Assembly (NCBI RefSeq): GCF_014356525.2
Contig: NC_052510.1
Span: 13,440,778 to 13,504,777 of the forward strand
Direction of reading: 5' to 3'
Origin: Nilaparvata lugens
Lineage: Eukaryota; Arthropoda; Insecta; Hemiptera; Delphacidae
DNA length: 64,000 nucleotides
Under the pieces are notes generated by a model. The model was not told the DNA's origin, did not search any database, and was given only the letters and a program-made list of their open reading frames with translations. This document shows, in pieces, positions 35,565-49,049 of the stretch (the stretch's first letter is position 1; every line of letters starts with the position of its first letter). The translations under genes and the position numbers were made by a program.

Positions 35565-36470
35565 CATCGTTCTTCCTCTCTCTTAACTTCACTTTCTTCT
35601 CTTTATTATTCTACTCCCTTCTATTATCCTCTTTCTCACCCCTTCTCCTCCTCCTCCTCCTCCTACTCCTCTTCCTCTTCCTTCTTCTCCTCATCCTCCC
35701 CTTCCTCCTACTCCTCCCCCTCATCCTACCCCCTCCTTATGCACCTCATCCTCACCCACGTCCTCTTCCTCTTTTTCTTCATGATCCTTCTCTTTCTCCC
35801 ACACCACCTTCTTCTCCTATCCTCCACAAATTCATCTTCCTTCTCCTTCTTATCCTTCTTTTCACAAAAATTCTACTCTTCATCATTGTTCTCCTTCTCT
35901 TCCTTTTTCTACCCACTTCTCTTTCCCCTTTCCTTTCTCATACTACTCTCTATCTTCATTCTCCTCCTACTCCTACTTTTCCTACTCCTTTTTCTTACTC
36001 TGCCAAACTTCTCTTCTTTCTCCTACTCCATCTCCTCCTCCTACTCCTCATCCTCGTTCTCTTTCTTACTTTCCCTTCCTTCTTTCTCTTCGATTCCTCA
36101 TTCTCATTATCTTCTTCATTCTCCTTCTTCACTCATTTTTCCTTCATTTCCTCTCTACTCTCTTCTCTTCAAACTCCTCTACCTTCTCCTCCACTTCCTC
36201 CTCCTCCTTTCCCAATCAATCCTCATTCTTATTCTCTTCTCCATTATCCTCTTCTGTCCTCTCTTCTCTTCTTATTCTCCTCCTTGTCTTCCCCTCCTCC
36301 ACTTTCTCCTTCTCAACCTTCTCCTCATTTTTTTCATCATTCATTATTCTTTTTATATTTTCTTGCCCCTTTCCCGCCATTCTTCTCCGTTTTTTCCTTC
36401 TTCTCGTTCTCTTTCTTTGTTTTCGTTCTCCTCCTCCTCGTCTCCTTCTTCTTCGTCCATTCAACCTTCT
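35565..36470. repeat. Polypyrimidine tract, about 900 bp
   Basis: Interrupted C/T-rich stretch of CTT, CTC and TCC units with scattered A and G. It carries two overlapping 264-336-residue frames rich in Leu/Ser/Pro/Phe and an Arg/Glu/Lys-rich one on the other strand; all three follow from base composition and are not supported as genes. Confidence 0.9.
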
Positions 36471-37281
36471 CAGTCCCTTATGCATCTCCTAAAATGCTCC
36501 AAACCTGATCACCAAAAAGCCAGCGGAGTGTAACCTGAAGAACAAGACACTGCTGGTCTGTCCAGCTACTGAAATTCCTCAACCCACCAATTCCTTTCCC
36601 AACTTTATCTTATTATTATTTATCCTGCACTTTATCTTGCACTTTTTATCTCGATTACCGGCGCGCCTCAATAAAATACAAATCGACTTCCACCATTGGT
36701 GGATCTGGCAAGGCGTTAGAGCGTGAAAATGAAGATGTAATCTTGGAGAGAAAAAATAAAAAAATGTTACTTAGAGACGGAATTTGCATCGATCAAAGCG
36801 AATACATTCTTATGCACACGTGTGTGTTCCTCCTTGTACTTGTCCTGCCGGTCACGGAAAATAGCAGTTAAGTCGGTTGACACTTTCTTTGAAAATGACA
36901 TTTTTGTAAAACGACTACAAGCCTCGATTGGATGAAATATTTACGGAGAAAATAGAAGTGGATGATGTAATTCGTTGCTTGGTAGCTTGCAAGACACGCC
37001 GAATTTTTCAAGGATTTATTTTGATGTTCAATTATTTGTATCCATTCCTCAAATGAATACAAAACTCCTATGTGAAATTCAAAACGCCTCATAACAAGGC
37101 GTCAAATATTAGTCAATTCGAATATGTAGTAATGTAGAGAGAACTTTCATAAAATTTGTAGAAACCGCTTCAATTTTTAATATTTTTAAGATGCTTCTTT
37201 TCAAACAAGTCCAAGTATAGATTTAAATAAGTGTAGATTTTATAAGCAGATGTTAATCATAAAATCATTTTGTTTAAGTAA
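36471..37281. other. No recognisable gene
   Basis: Contains CCACCATTGGTGG near 36690 and a GC-richer GGCGCGCC site. The minus-strand frame 36868-37092 shows no known motif. Confidence 0.4.
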
Positions 37282-37817
37282 TATCGGGGCACCGAGCTTC
37301 GCTCGTTATTTATTTGTTGATAAACAGAGCACAATTCTTCAAAATGATTGGGGAAGGACAAACAGGCACAGCCCAAAACTGTTTCTTCCCCGAATTTTGA
37401 TTTATACACTATCAATGATACTCCAATTTATAGTGATAAACCATGTCATGTCAACAAATCATATTATTTCGATAGAGTCTATTAAAATTTCTAGATAATA
37501 TTTCTCGTTAGATACGGTAAGCTGTTTGGATGATTACTCAGCTGATCTCCCACACAGGCACATGCATCTTCTGCTATCGACAGACGACGAAATCTGTTCT
37601 TCCAAGGATGAATTATCCTTTTAATGTCCCTCAGAGAATTTTTCCAGGGATGAGACCTAGTGCAATCGAATCTCTATATTATAAACCTACTATGTTCTGA
37701 ATTTCGTGAGAATCGTTAGAGCCGTTTTCGAGATCCGGTGAAATACAGACATATAAACATATAAACATCTAAATATCCAAACATATAAACAGAAATTGCT
37801 CGTTTAATAGTATAGGA
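37282..37817 (-). mobile_element. Helitron-like element, family K, copy 2
   Basis: Ends and interior match 30542-31284, including ATTTCTAGATAATATTTCTC, ATACGGTAAGCTGTTTG, CGACAGACGACGAAATCTGT and GAATCGTTAGAGCCGTTTTC. It is shorter by internal losses. No coding capacity. Confidence 0.6.
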
Positions 37818-37847
37818 TTACATCTTCAACATGTTATCCACTCTCAG

Positions 37848-37995
37848 GCCCGGTTGCACAAAAGCCGGTTAAACTTTAATCGTGATTAATTTCACGGAAC
37901 CAATCAGAGAAGGCGTTTTTGAAAAGACAACTTCTCTGATTGGTTCTCATGGAATTAATCACGATTAAAATTCAACCGGCTTTTGTGCAACTGGC
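37848..37995. mobile_element. Palindromic MITE, family G, copy 2
   Basis: Best-preserved copy: outer arms GGTTGCACAAAAGCCGGTT and AACCGGCTTTTGTGCAAC, inner arms TCACGGAACCAATCAGAGAA and TTCTCTGATTGGTTCTCATG. Confidence 0.75.
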
Positions 37996-38936
37996 ACAAA
38001 GAGGTATTATTATCTCTTCTACAAGCAATAATGATTTTAAGCTAAAATAAGTATACAATTTCCTAATAATCCTACTTGAATATTTTCTTGTCATTCTTTA
38101 GCATTTATCCAGCTTCTGAGCTAAACGAATGTCTCACTACTGATTAGTTAGATGACTATTACTTTGTCTATAAAATTTTCTTAGTCATGATAATGATTTC
38201 CAAAGAAAGTCAGTCTATCAGTCTAGGCCCACACTAAAGTGACGTTGCGCTCACTTTTTGTGACTTCCACACCACTCCTATATAAAATTTACTTTTCCTC
38301 CACCTACTGTCTAAAGTACTTACTTTACTCCCTGAAACATAATACTAAAGTGTCACTTTTTCGCTCTAGGTAGTAAAAAACAGAAAAACTCCCTAGGGAG
38401 TAAAAGTGACTCCATTTAAATAACATGGGAAGCATCTCTATTTTAAAAACTTATATGGTAATAGGTTAGAAGGTCTAAGCTCAGATGAGAAAGCGTAATA
38501 GAGGTGTCTGTCATTGAGTCAACAGAATTCAATACCACAACCAGAAATTTGATCAACTCATGAAAATATATGTTTGTATGATATTATATTCTTAATATTA
38601 GTAGACGATAAAAATTTATACAATTTTTAAAATATTTTATTCTATTCAAAATACCAGCCAACAAATATTTTTGATCTGCATTCTGCAATTCAAACCTGAA
38701 CCGCGTGATCTGGAGTCAGCCATTTTTGGTAGCCCAGCTGATATGTTACAACTTTGGCCGATAGATAGCGCAATCAGCAGTGCCTATCAGACGACCGGTA
38801 TTTAGGTTTTAGATTTTAGGTTATGTTGTTAGGAAACATTGTCACCAATACGTAAGTTATTAGAATGATTTAATTTGCAGTTTCTATAAAAAAATGTAGA
38901 TGGAGGAAAAATGTTGTGTACATCACGAGCGAAAAA
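37996..38936. other. No gene; diffuse AAAGTGAC repeats
   Basis: Between 38230 and 38415 the words AAAGTGAC, GTCACTTTTT and GGAGTAAAAGTGAC recur in both orientations, as in a decayed inverted-repeat element. Confidence 0.35.
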
Positions 38937-39020
38937 TACTTTTTCTCCCTCAGGAAAATTGTTGCCCTCGGCTTCGCCTCGGGCTTCAAACTTTTTCCCT
39001 CAGGGAGAAAAAGTCGTACT
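38937..39020. repeat. Inverted repeat with GC-rich centre
   Basis: ACTTTTTCTCCCTCAGG at the left and CCCTCAGGGAGAAAAAGT at the right pair with one offset around GCCCTCGGCTTCGCCTCGGG. A reading frame runs through it by chance. Confidence 0.55.
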
Positions 39021-40829
39021 TTTCACTCTAGATATACAAATAACTATTTATTTTGAGTATCTATTCCTGTGTTTTCTTCCTTCCCCCCATTTCTCCCTTA
39101 CCTTTTCCCTCTTTACTTCTCTTCTCTTCTTTGCCTGCCTATTACATGGGAAACCATAGTTGGCTAGGTATCTTCCTCTCTTTTTTTCTCTTCTCCAACA
39201 CACCCAACCACAAAGCCCATGATTTTTTATATTTGTAACATTTTATTGTGTTTTATCTGTTTCATAATTCTTTGTAATTTTGTTTTGTGTGTTTTTAATA
39301 AATTGATTTGAAAAAAATTGAAATCAAGAATTTAAATAAATCAATTTGATAGAAGTGGAGTATTAATGAATTAATTGATACAAGAAATGAATATTTACTA
39401 TTTATTAATCTCCTACACAATAATAATAAACATAAGGTCCAATGCAAACAGAAGTGGCGGTTCGTCATGCATTGTTTCCATTGAACCATATTATTTATGG
39501 AAGTTATGAAAGTCAGTGCCACGCCACCGCCACGCAACTGCCACGTCACCACCACGTCAGCGCCACACCACTGTACGCCACCTTTGTTTGAATTGCGCCT
39601 TATAGAAAAACCTTCATAGTTTAGTATTCAAAACCTCTCCACTAGGAAATACTGAAATAAAGTGCATCTAACGGGTGATTCTCATAGAACATAATCTTAT
39701 GAACTTATGTCATTGTGCGAAATATCAATGTGAAGACTATGTAGTTGGTGATGATGGTTGAAGCTGAAAATCAGGTGTTTTTCACAATAAAAGGAGCATT
39801 GTTGTCAGGTGTATCTGGAAATATATATGAGATAGAGCGCTCTACTTGATTTCAGTTTTTAGAGCACAAAAATACGCCCAGAGGGATTTTGAATTATACA
39901 TCTAAATGGTAACAATTGGAAGATATTGTTGATCAAAATCTAAAATTCATCAAAAATTGATTTTCTCTTCAAATTTCACTCATTTTTGAAAAATCATAAC
40001 TCAGTACTCATTGGAGATAGAGAGTTCCGAATGATCTCATTTTATTCAGAATCTCATATTCTAGAAAAAAAGCTAGAGCAACAAATTTTTCTGTTTGATT
40101 ACGAGATTTGGCAGAATTAGCTGAAAACTGGAAAATGAGCCGAAAATACGAGGTTTTTGGGCCATCCTGTATTTAGCACAAGGAAATTTTGCATGAAGAA
40201 ATTGGTTGTGGACTTCTCTCATGTACCCAAATAATAAATTAAAAAATCAGAACTACAATATAAATTGCATGCACCAATGTGTATAGTGACTGGACTATTA
40301 TCTCCATTAAACATTTTAGGTAGCCTGACAGTTAGCGTGGGAGGTGGTAGTTCCATCCAAAACCTAGATTGGCGCCAACCGTACAAGAAGGTGGTGATGC
40401 TGGGTTCAGTCATAGAATCAAAAAACGATCATCAAAAAACGTATAGGTTTTCTCTGGTTGAGTTTAAGAGCCGCGCAAATACAGACTGTACTATCCACTA
40501 TGGCCGCCGGTGGTCCTACTCCCAAACTGTCCAAATAAATCAACTCTACTCGGGCGTATCCCAGCCAAGGAAAGAGCCAAGGACTAGATCCACTAGTAGA
40601 CGGGGTGGATGAAATCTGTGGTCTACCACGGGTTGCTTCACTTGAATCCTCTCGCTGTCAATTTGCCATTCATCTTCCGAGATGACACCTCACGTGGGAT
40701 GTACGACAAATTTCACATGTTTAGCTACATACTATGTATTGTATACATATATTTTTATCAGAACCTATATGAATTTGGTCTGGGAAGTGGTGTGAACGTT
40801 CCCTCGTTTTCAGATCTTTATTTTCTTAT
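39021..40829. other. No recognised gene; unassigned repeat-like block
   Basis: 39075-39200 is a short pyrimidine-rich run. 39660-40180 reads like part of a transposon (AACGGGTGATTCTCATAGAA ... TTTTTGGGCCATCCTGTATT), without a second copy here. A 115-residue plus-strand frame (40265-40612) overlaps a minus-strand one; it includes GSLTVSVGGGSS but no domain I recognise. Confidence 0.35.
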
Positions 40830-41545
40830 TTTTTCTTCTCTTTCCTCTCCTTTCCTTCTCCTCTCACCTCCTCCTCCTCTCGGTCAGCTTTCGACCCTTT
40901 CCTCTCTTGCTTTTCATCCTCATTATCTTTCCTCTCGTTTCCTCTCCCTCCTTCTCTCTATTATCCTACTGTTCCTTATTATCTTTCTCATGCCTTTATT
41001 CCTCTTCTTTCTCCAACTCCTTCTTATTCTTCTTCTTCTTCTTCATCTGTTTCTCCTCATGATTTTTTATCTTCCACCTCCTTTTCCTCCTCCTCCTCCT
41101 TCTTCTTTCTTTTCCATCACCTTTTCTCCTCCTTTTCCTCCTTTTATATTTATCTTCTCCCTCTTCTTCTTCTTTTAATTCTACCTTCTTTCCCTTTTCC
41201 CTTACTTCCTCTTCTTCTTCTTCTTCTTCCACTTCCTTTTCCTACACTTCTCTTCATCCTCTTCCTTTCCTTCTTATTTTACCTCCTTTCCCCCTACTTA
41301 TACTTCTCTTCTTCCTCTCTTCATGCTTCTCATCTCCTTTTTCCTTATTTATTCCTTCTCTTTCACCATCTCCTTCTTCTCCTATGCTTAAAATTCTCTT
41401 CCTCTCAACTTTCTCATATTATTTTCCTTCTTTCATGCACCTCATGTACATCTTGCTCTGCCTCTCCCTCAAGTTTCATTTTCTTTTTTCTGCCTCTTCT
41501 ATTCCTCTTATACTTTTGTCTCCACTTTTTCATCTCTATCACATT
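40830..41545. repeat. Polypyrimidine tract, about 700 bp
   Basis: Third long C/T-rich stretch, with CTT and CCT blocks near 41020-41170. The frames over it (Leu/Phe/Pro-rich on plus, Glu/Lys/Arg-rich on minus) are artefacts. Confidence 0.9.
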
Positions 41546-42720
41546 CTTTCCAATCGGTGTAAAATTCGCTTGAATTTCGTGTAGGATCTTGAATCATCCA
41601 GATGTTTCTCTATTCATTATAATTTTGCCTTCCTGTTGAGACGTCAAACTGAATGATCGATAGCTCCAGTTTGTAAAGCATTATATAATAGACGACAATA
41701 ATATATTCACAACAAAATAGATGTAAGCTTAGTGGTCTTTAGTCTGAATCTTTCAAGTTTGGTGATTCGGTTAACCTTGTGATTAGTATGCTTAGATAGC
41801 ATACTCTCTTGATATTAGATAATAAATACAGCAATAAATATACAGTATAGGATAGTTTAGTCAATTAATTTACCAATTCTAGAGAATAATAGGATTGAAT
41901 TAATAAATTATTCAAATGTATTACTAATTCTTTTTGATCCATTGTCATTTTTAAGTGTTTCAAACTATCATGATTTATTTATAAGAAGAAACCGTTATCG
42001 CTCCAATATTCTTCGGAATTGAGTTAATAAAATGTTTTTATTGCAGAACACGTGTTTGAATTTGTTTAAAATTTGTTCCAATCAGGAAAGAATTAAGGTA
42101 GACATGATCCTCAGCTCAATCTCTTAGTGGTTGGGCCTTTGATTCCCGAAATAAATGAATATTCCACATCAAACAATTGATGAAAAATTGACTGAAAAGA
42201 GTAGTCGGCCGTGATAGAAATTCAATTTTAACTGTACTTACTTGGGTAACGCACAGGATAACTGGTAGTCATGGTTCTGAATAGTTTTAAACGGGATTCC
42301 TTACTCTTTAAAAACATTCTCTTTGAGACACTATTCGAAAGAAAATTAACAGGTTTGTTTAAGAACGCCACTCTGCTCAAAATTCAAGCGAAGCTACTCT
42401 AATCTTTCAAAACGCTAGTAACTACAAATTCTACCGTTTCTAAGTTAGGTTTGCACTTACAGACGACGAATTTCATATTCAACTAGTCGCCTATTTACTA
42501 TGCAAAAATTTAATGTCTTCTACAAATCGATTCGGCATGCATTCCTATATAGTTTTCTCACTTTTCGTTTAACCGCATTCCAGTAATAAGGTTTACTTTG
42601 TCCTCTTCTAACTAGATAATAGAGTAACTGTTGGGAAAATTTGGGACAGTCAGTTTACTATTCACCTGTTCTAATTCTACCAAATAAAGAGTACCTATCA
42701 TTACACATTGATGAGCTATA
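41546..42720. other. No recognisable gene
   Basis: AT-rich, unique-looking DNA with no frame or splice context worth calling. Confidence 0.45.
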
Positions 42721-43182
42721 CCATAGCCACCTCTAATACTGTACTAGTAGTTCTGTGAACAGTAGACCTCACGCAGTATTCTCATCCACAAGTACCTGAT
42801 TGGAACAATAGACCTTACAGCAATAGACTGGCTTCTCCACACATCTGTGTAATCACTTGTCAGCTGATTTATGATGAATAATTCTATAGTCTGATTTTTA
42901 CACTAATATTGACGCATGAAGGAGGCTCCTTCTTCCTTTTATATCATCCTTGAAATGCAAAATTTCCAAAAAGCCTTGTATATATATACGTCGACGCGCA
43001 ATTAAAAAAGGAACATACCTGTCAAATTTCATGAAAATCTATTACCGCGTTTCGCCGTAAATGCGCAACATATAAACATACAAACATTTAAACATACAAA
43101 CATTTAAACATTAAGAGAAATGCCAAACCGTCGACTTGAATCTTAGACCTCACTTCGCTCGGTCAATTAGAGGTGGCTATGG
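42721..43182. mobile_element. Element family C, copy 2, inside a 17 bp inverted repeat
   Basis: The core 42744-43167 matches 17997-18524: start CTAGTAGTTCTGTGAACAGT, end GACCTCACTTCGCTCGGTCA. It is framed by perfect 17 bp inverted repeats, CCATAGCCACCTCTAAT at 42721-42737 and its reverse complement at 43166-43182. Copy 1 lacks this frame, so the frame may belong to a different element or to the target site. Confidence 0.6.
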
Positions 43183-44002
43183 CTGTACTCTAATCAGATA
43201 TTAGATTACCTGTATCTTATTTTACCTACCACTTCTGAGTGATTATTGTAAAATATTAAAAAGGAAATAATTGCAATATCTATTGCACACACGTTACAAA
43301 ACTAGAAACCAAATCTCTTCCGGGTTTAAAAAATGCTGAAAAATTGCATTCACCATCAATCTCCCAAATGCAACAGCTAATTAAATGAGTTTAGCCTAAC
43401 GATCTTCTCAATTTAGCACCCGTTTTGGCAAGTTATTATTGTGTGCAGGCACTTATTTTTACGGCCAACATATATGGCAACATCATAACGTGTCTGTCCA
43501 TCGTGAGAGTTCGCTTGGAAAAATTCGTCGTGCCCATAATGGCCTTCACATGCGATCATTGAGGCTGAATGCAATAATAATTAATCCGATCGTGCGAAAA
43601 AGAAGCCGGCTGTAATGAATTAGTCGGGAGGGGGGGAGGCAGTAATCTTTTTGGCCACTGGACTTTTGTTGAGAGCTGAGATGGATGTGCGCATTGGAAT
43701 TAGAGGGAGCAAGTGGAGTTATTGTGGTAACCAATAAGAAGAAAAAGAAGTAGAAGGAGGGTCTCAGGGTCCTGGGACAGTCGTAATTTTCAAACAGGGT
43801 CCTGGGGTCCCAGGACAGACGTAAAACAGCTTGTTCAAGTGTTGGAGGCCCTCCAATATAGGTACTGATACAGTATGAATACATATGTTTTCAGTACATC
43901 ATATGAGTAATCAATATTACTCACTGTGATACATTCTGTGATTTTGAAGTATTATTTCAACCTTCAAAATTCAAAATCTTTAAATATTATTCCTGGATCA
44001 AA
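43183..44002. other. No recognised gene
   Basis: A 112-residue minus-strand frame (43546-43884) covers two imperfect GGGTCCTGGG(A/G)... repeats near 43765-43815. No family was recognised. Confidence 0.35.
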
Positions 44003-44160
44003 AATCAAGTGAAGAAGCAGTGTGTGATGTCATAACCTCAAACTTTGGACAACATTAACTTTTTATCAAAATTTTTGGAGAGAAATAGTACAGGCTCAGC
44101 TTATTTTTTCCTCCAATGTCATAATTATATTATGATTGTAGTATTTTGCACAATAAAAAA
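44003..44160 (+). repeat. Retroelement 3' tail with hairpin module
   Basis: Matches 23590-23755: GCAGTGTGTGAT, GGACAACATTAAC, GGAGAGAAATAGTACAGGCT, TTTTTCCTCCAATGTCATAA and a CAATAAAAAAATAA tail. The inverted arms seen at 23521/23809 are absent. Confidence 0.6.
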
Positions 44161-47100
44161 ATAAGAAATACACTGGAGCTCGAAATAAAACTCCAACCCT
44201 CCAATTCGTTTTAAATATATTGAGAGCATAATAATACTTGTATAACAGCTCTATGCACTTGGCGCCGGATAGCATTGCATGTTGCTATTGCTGTTTTCAC
44301 CAATGTTTATTCCTAATGTGAATATGGATAAGAATTATGATAAGTCTTGGACTGGATCGTTTAATAGAAAAATAAAAGTGGGAATAGAAGTTTGGAACAA
44401 ATACTCGAATTGTGTAGTTCTATCTAAAGAGTAAATTTATGGACCAACCTTTAACTGTAGATCCATAGTCTATTAATTTGTAGTCTACTAACTTCTCAGA
44501 TGAATGAAGCTTGCTAGACATTTCCATTGTGAAGTCAAAATTTGTGAATTATCCGTTGAAAAGGAAATATTCTCCAATTTAAAAATTTATTTTTCAACTC
44601 GTGGCTAGAGCACAAGTTTTATTTTTCTAGCCATGCCAATTATTTAACAACAGATTATTTATTTTCTTGTAACACTGTTACACTGTTTTTATTGGTGAAT
44701 AAATTTGATTTGATTTGAAGGAATTGAGTATAATACAGTGATATTAAAATTTTTAAGGATTGGAGAATGAATTCATACTAGTGTTTTCATCCCAAATAAA
44801 ACTTTTGAAAGATATTTTTTGTAATAATTTTGTATCAAAAATAAGAGAATAATTTTGATTTAATATTTTACTTGATGCTATACTGTTTTGAAAATAAATT
44901 ATGATTTTCAAAAGGAAATAGGAATGAGATAGGGACTAGGAATAGGATGAAATAGGAATAGAAGCAGAAAGTAACAATGAAAGGTCAAACCAGGAAGATC
45001 AAATAATATAAATAGAAATGGAAGAACCCAAGAAACAAACTATGAAAGAAAGATGAATACATGACAGATTATTAGATCAGGAGAAGCCAATAAATGAATG
45101 AATGATGGATAATCTCCAATAGGGGAAACAAGTAAAGAATGAGAACAGCTTACCAATCAAAATCAAGATCCAACATATGTCAAAACTAACGCTTCATTAC
45201 TATCGGTTCACAAGAAAGTATTGAGCAATAAACTTAAGACGTGAACTCAATTTTCAAAATTGAATTCCAATATACAATTTAATTTTCATATAATTATTAA
45301 TGAACGAAAATCCTAAAGACAGTTAGGATCATTCCACACTTTGAAAATAATTGAGGTTGCTTTCGGGAACTTAGTTCAATAGCAAGATAAAATTTGACTC
45401 ATGTAACGATTTGTTGCAGGACTACAAGTACCGAAATTGAAGGTCAAGTCAATGTGAATCATGTCAGCATTTACTACGTCATTTCTACAATGTTGAGAGA
45501 GGTTTATTCGACGATATTTTAGTCAGCTGATTGTGATCTTGAATAATTCTTTCAAGAGCACAGTCATTGAGCATTGAGGGGTAATGGCGAGCGGCAACCG
45601 AAACACATTGACACACCTCCTTACGACAATTTTGTCAACGGAAACGACACGACACAGACTTTCCTCACCCTCGCCTCTCCTACCGGCCACACACTCATAT
45701 GCCATCAACTGCACCCTGCCGAGTTTAGTCGGTAGTCCATGATTTACGCGTGCGTTCAAGGGGCTCTGCCCCCCTGGCGGGGTCCGAACTCCCCGACGGA
45801 CGAACAATGACCATGTCATGAAACATGATCAAGACATCAACTGCCCTTCGGTGAGCTACTACCACGCCCACAATACACAATAGAAATACAATCCTACATT
45901 CAGTAGTTAGTTCCTCGGCCCTTGAAGCGACAGACCTCAAAGCAGTTGTCGATCTTACATTTTTTTCTCAAAATTCAAATTCGAATAACATTTTTCGATT
46001 GTTTTGGACCCTACACGACAACAATAACACTATTACGGTAGGTCCTAATAGGAATCTATGAATGGTAATCAGAGAACAACAGATTACCTCTATCACCTAT
46101 CTTATAGGTAGCTGATCCCACCATATATAGTTTTACCTTCCATTATAGGCCTACCTTATACATTTGGTTAAACCATAGAACTATGGGGCTATTAGTTTAT
46201 TCTAACCTCCAATGTATGTAACGTGGAATATTTTCATGGGATGGATCTACAGAATAGAAAATAGAACAAATCTATGATAATCTTCCAGTATCTCCGTAAT
46301 AGGAAAACATCAGTCTAGGAATCTAGCTACAGAAATGAAGATGGCTCTTCTATATTGTGAGTGGTCAACCCTACTTGATTACTTTGAGTGGGACGAAAGT
46401 TACCTTTAAATTGCCTCTGTCTGGCCTCTAGTTTCATGGTGAATTACTATCAAATACCGTAATCTTTGCAACCACTTACCTTTCAAACGATTATAATTTT
46501 CAATTTCAATATTAATTAGTCATAAAATACATCCCTACCCCAACATCTAAATGCAATGTATGACGATAGTACGAATGATATGGAAAGATTTGCTGTGACA
46601 ACCTCGGAGTATTCAATTAAATTTGAAATTGAAATACCTAATAAATAGCAATATTACAGTATGTCAATGTTGTACTGTACTTCCCTTTCCATTGCGAATG
46701 AAAAGAAATTCATAAAATACGAATTATAGAGTGTCTAACTCTATAGCTATAATTGAACAAAACTACGAAATATAGAGATTGAAGATAGGCCAGTGTCCTA
46801 TTTTATGACGAATTATCGAGGAGACCGAAATAAATTACTTTATTAGAAGTTAAAAAGGGTACTTCAAGGGACTGCGCTCCTACTATGAACTATCGAGGAT
46901 TACGAATTATAAATGTCCGAAATATCGAAGTTTCATTGTAGTTGTAACATTCAAAAACCACGAATTTGGCATGTCAAATAAACTGATTACATATTAAATA
47001 TCAATCGTTTGAGAGATAATATCCTGGACGCTATGTAAAGGCACATTGATCCCATATCGACAAAAATCTTCATAATAATTAATAATAAGCTTCCACTATA

Positions 47101-48568
47101 TATTAATGCTTCATGGAAGTAGGTCTACTCTATAATGTGACATAAACTTTGCAGTTAAATTTTGGATTAAATCCAATTCTCGACTGAATGGGTATCCTTG
47201 ACAATGAAAAGAGCATTCAAGGCCAGCTTAATATTTATCGATGTTGTGGCCGCTTCTGCAGTAGTGAGTTGAGTTGTTTTGGAAGCGAGGACTGTCTTTG
47301 CTGGCTGTAGACCAGCCTACTATCTCCAGCCGAGATCTGGCAGTTCTGCACAAATAGATGGGTTGAAGCGCGCGCCTCCAGGGAATTTTCGAACCCATAT
47401 TTTGCCCTAATCTTCCGTCGACAGTCTGACTCTGACATTACAATTTATTCCTATAATCACAAGGCGTCGGTTTGATGGCGAAAAAGTTCAAAAGACAGCA
47501 TGGCGTACAAGATTTCATAGCAACTTGTGTTGTATCTTAATAAATTCCAACTGAAAATTTAGAATATTCTTTCATGTTGTTGTATCTCGAAAGTAATTTA
47601 AATTGGGAGGTTCATTCATAACTATCTACTCTATTAAGGATTACGATTTGTCGACGTGTAGGCCTATTGTCCAGACACCAGGTCTGCGTACCAATACCCT
47701 ATGACATCGTGCTATTAAACACAATCATCATCATATTATTGTAACATCTATTTGAAAAAAGTCTAGCATTATTCGCATGAATGATTTAACTTACAACAAT
47801 CTGTATCATTCCTCGGAATGTTCCAAACGTATTGGCAATCCGAAGAACTAGTCTTCACACACAGACCTCAGGTCCATGTGAAGACCATTCCTTGATTAAA
47901 AGCACTGTCGGTCCACAACTCTTCCCTGATGAATTCAATCCTGATGAGTTATGAACCTCAATCATGATCAAAACTAGGATTAAGATTTTTTGAGGATCAC
48001 TTTCTATTTGTTTTAATTTCAACTAATATGTTTGAATTTTTTATTGTAAAAAAATATTCTTATGTATGAGTTTTTGTAAAAGTATGTAGAACTGACAGCA
48101 GATTGTGAATCATATTGTTTTGTTTTCTATGAGGAATAAAGAACTTTTTAAATTAAAAATTGAATTGAATTGTATGTGAAGGAAATTTTAAAAATTACAC
48201 TTTTTGGCATTCTAATTCGAATTAATTAACCATAAAATTGCAACACAAGCGATTGAGAAATGGAATCCTGATTAGAAGTATTTTTCAGTCTATTACCACA
48301 AATATGAGAACCAAGATTGTTATATTATCTGTGCCATTACTGTTTAATCCCAAAGCTACTTAATAAATGAGTTTACTATCTTCTACCTATCTTCTATGAT
48401 ATTTACAGCAGTGCCCACCCCTCCTAAGCCCCCCTGAAAATCCCAAAAATGTCGTCAGTAGTTGTCTTAAACACTGCTGGTCGGCCATTATCTTAGGAAG
48501 GATTTTTGGAACCCCCCCAAGATTTGAGATTTGATTTTGACCCTCCTCCAAAATGTAAAGGACTCAAT
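44161..48568. other. Long stretch without a recognisable gene
   Basis: At 44675-44720 AATAAATTTGATTTGATTTG resembles a retroposon tail, and 48130-48175 another (AATAAAGAACTTTTTAAATT). At 45560-45800 a GC-richer patch with GGGGCTCTGCCCCCC carries minus-strand frames of 98 and 71 residues without known motifs. At 47235-47440 another GC-richer patch carries a 67-residue frame. These could be old transposon pieces. Any upstream MICU3 exon in this stretch escaped me. Confidence 0.35.
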
Positions 48569-48717
48569 GTCGGTTGCTCAACAGCCGGTTCAATTTTAAC
48601 CGTGATTAATTCCATGAGAACCAGTCAGAGAAGCCGTCTTTCCAAAAAAACCTTCTCTGATTGGTTCTCGTGGAATTAATCACAGTTGAAATTTAACCAG
48701 CTGCTGTGCAACCGGGC
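48569..48717. mobile_element. Palindromic MITE, family G, copy 3
   Basis: GTCGGTTGCTCAACAGCCGG at the left and AACCAGCTGCTGTGCAACCG at the right, with inner arms CATGAGAACCAGTCAGAGAA and TTCTCTGATTGGTTCTCGTG. Confidence 0.7.
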
Positions 48718-49049
48718 CTCAGTCAGCGAACATACCCTACAAACCCTCCCCCTGTGGGCATCCCTGCATTTTACCTCTCTACAATCTTACAAGTTGAGTA
48801 TTATGAAGAAGCTGTAGAAACGTTTCCTAGAGTTAAATCCATCATTTTATTATATTCAGTATTTGCGTGACCTTTCAACGTGTTATAAAGTGACCGAGGA
48901 AGCACTTTGATTGAAAAAAGACAATTCTAAAGAGGTCGATGATCCTTTCAGCTGACTACAGAACCGCAAACCATTGAATGCTTGAAAAAAGAAGTTAGTA
49001 ATGGAAAGAACACGAACTTGAACGCATGAACTTGAATGTTTGCTATTAT

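Noticed and set aside
35498..36533. Frames of 336 and 264 residues, hydrophobic and Ser/Pro-rich
   Set aside because: Pyrimidine-tract artefacts. The apparent membrane segments only reflect CTT/CTC/TTC codons.
40609..41232. 189-residue plus-strand and Glu/Lys-rich minus-strand frames
   Set aside because: Complementary readings of a pyrimidine tract; the minus-strand GAA/GAG/AAG bias mirrors it.
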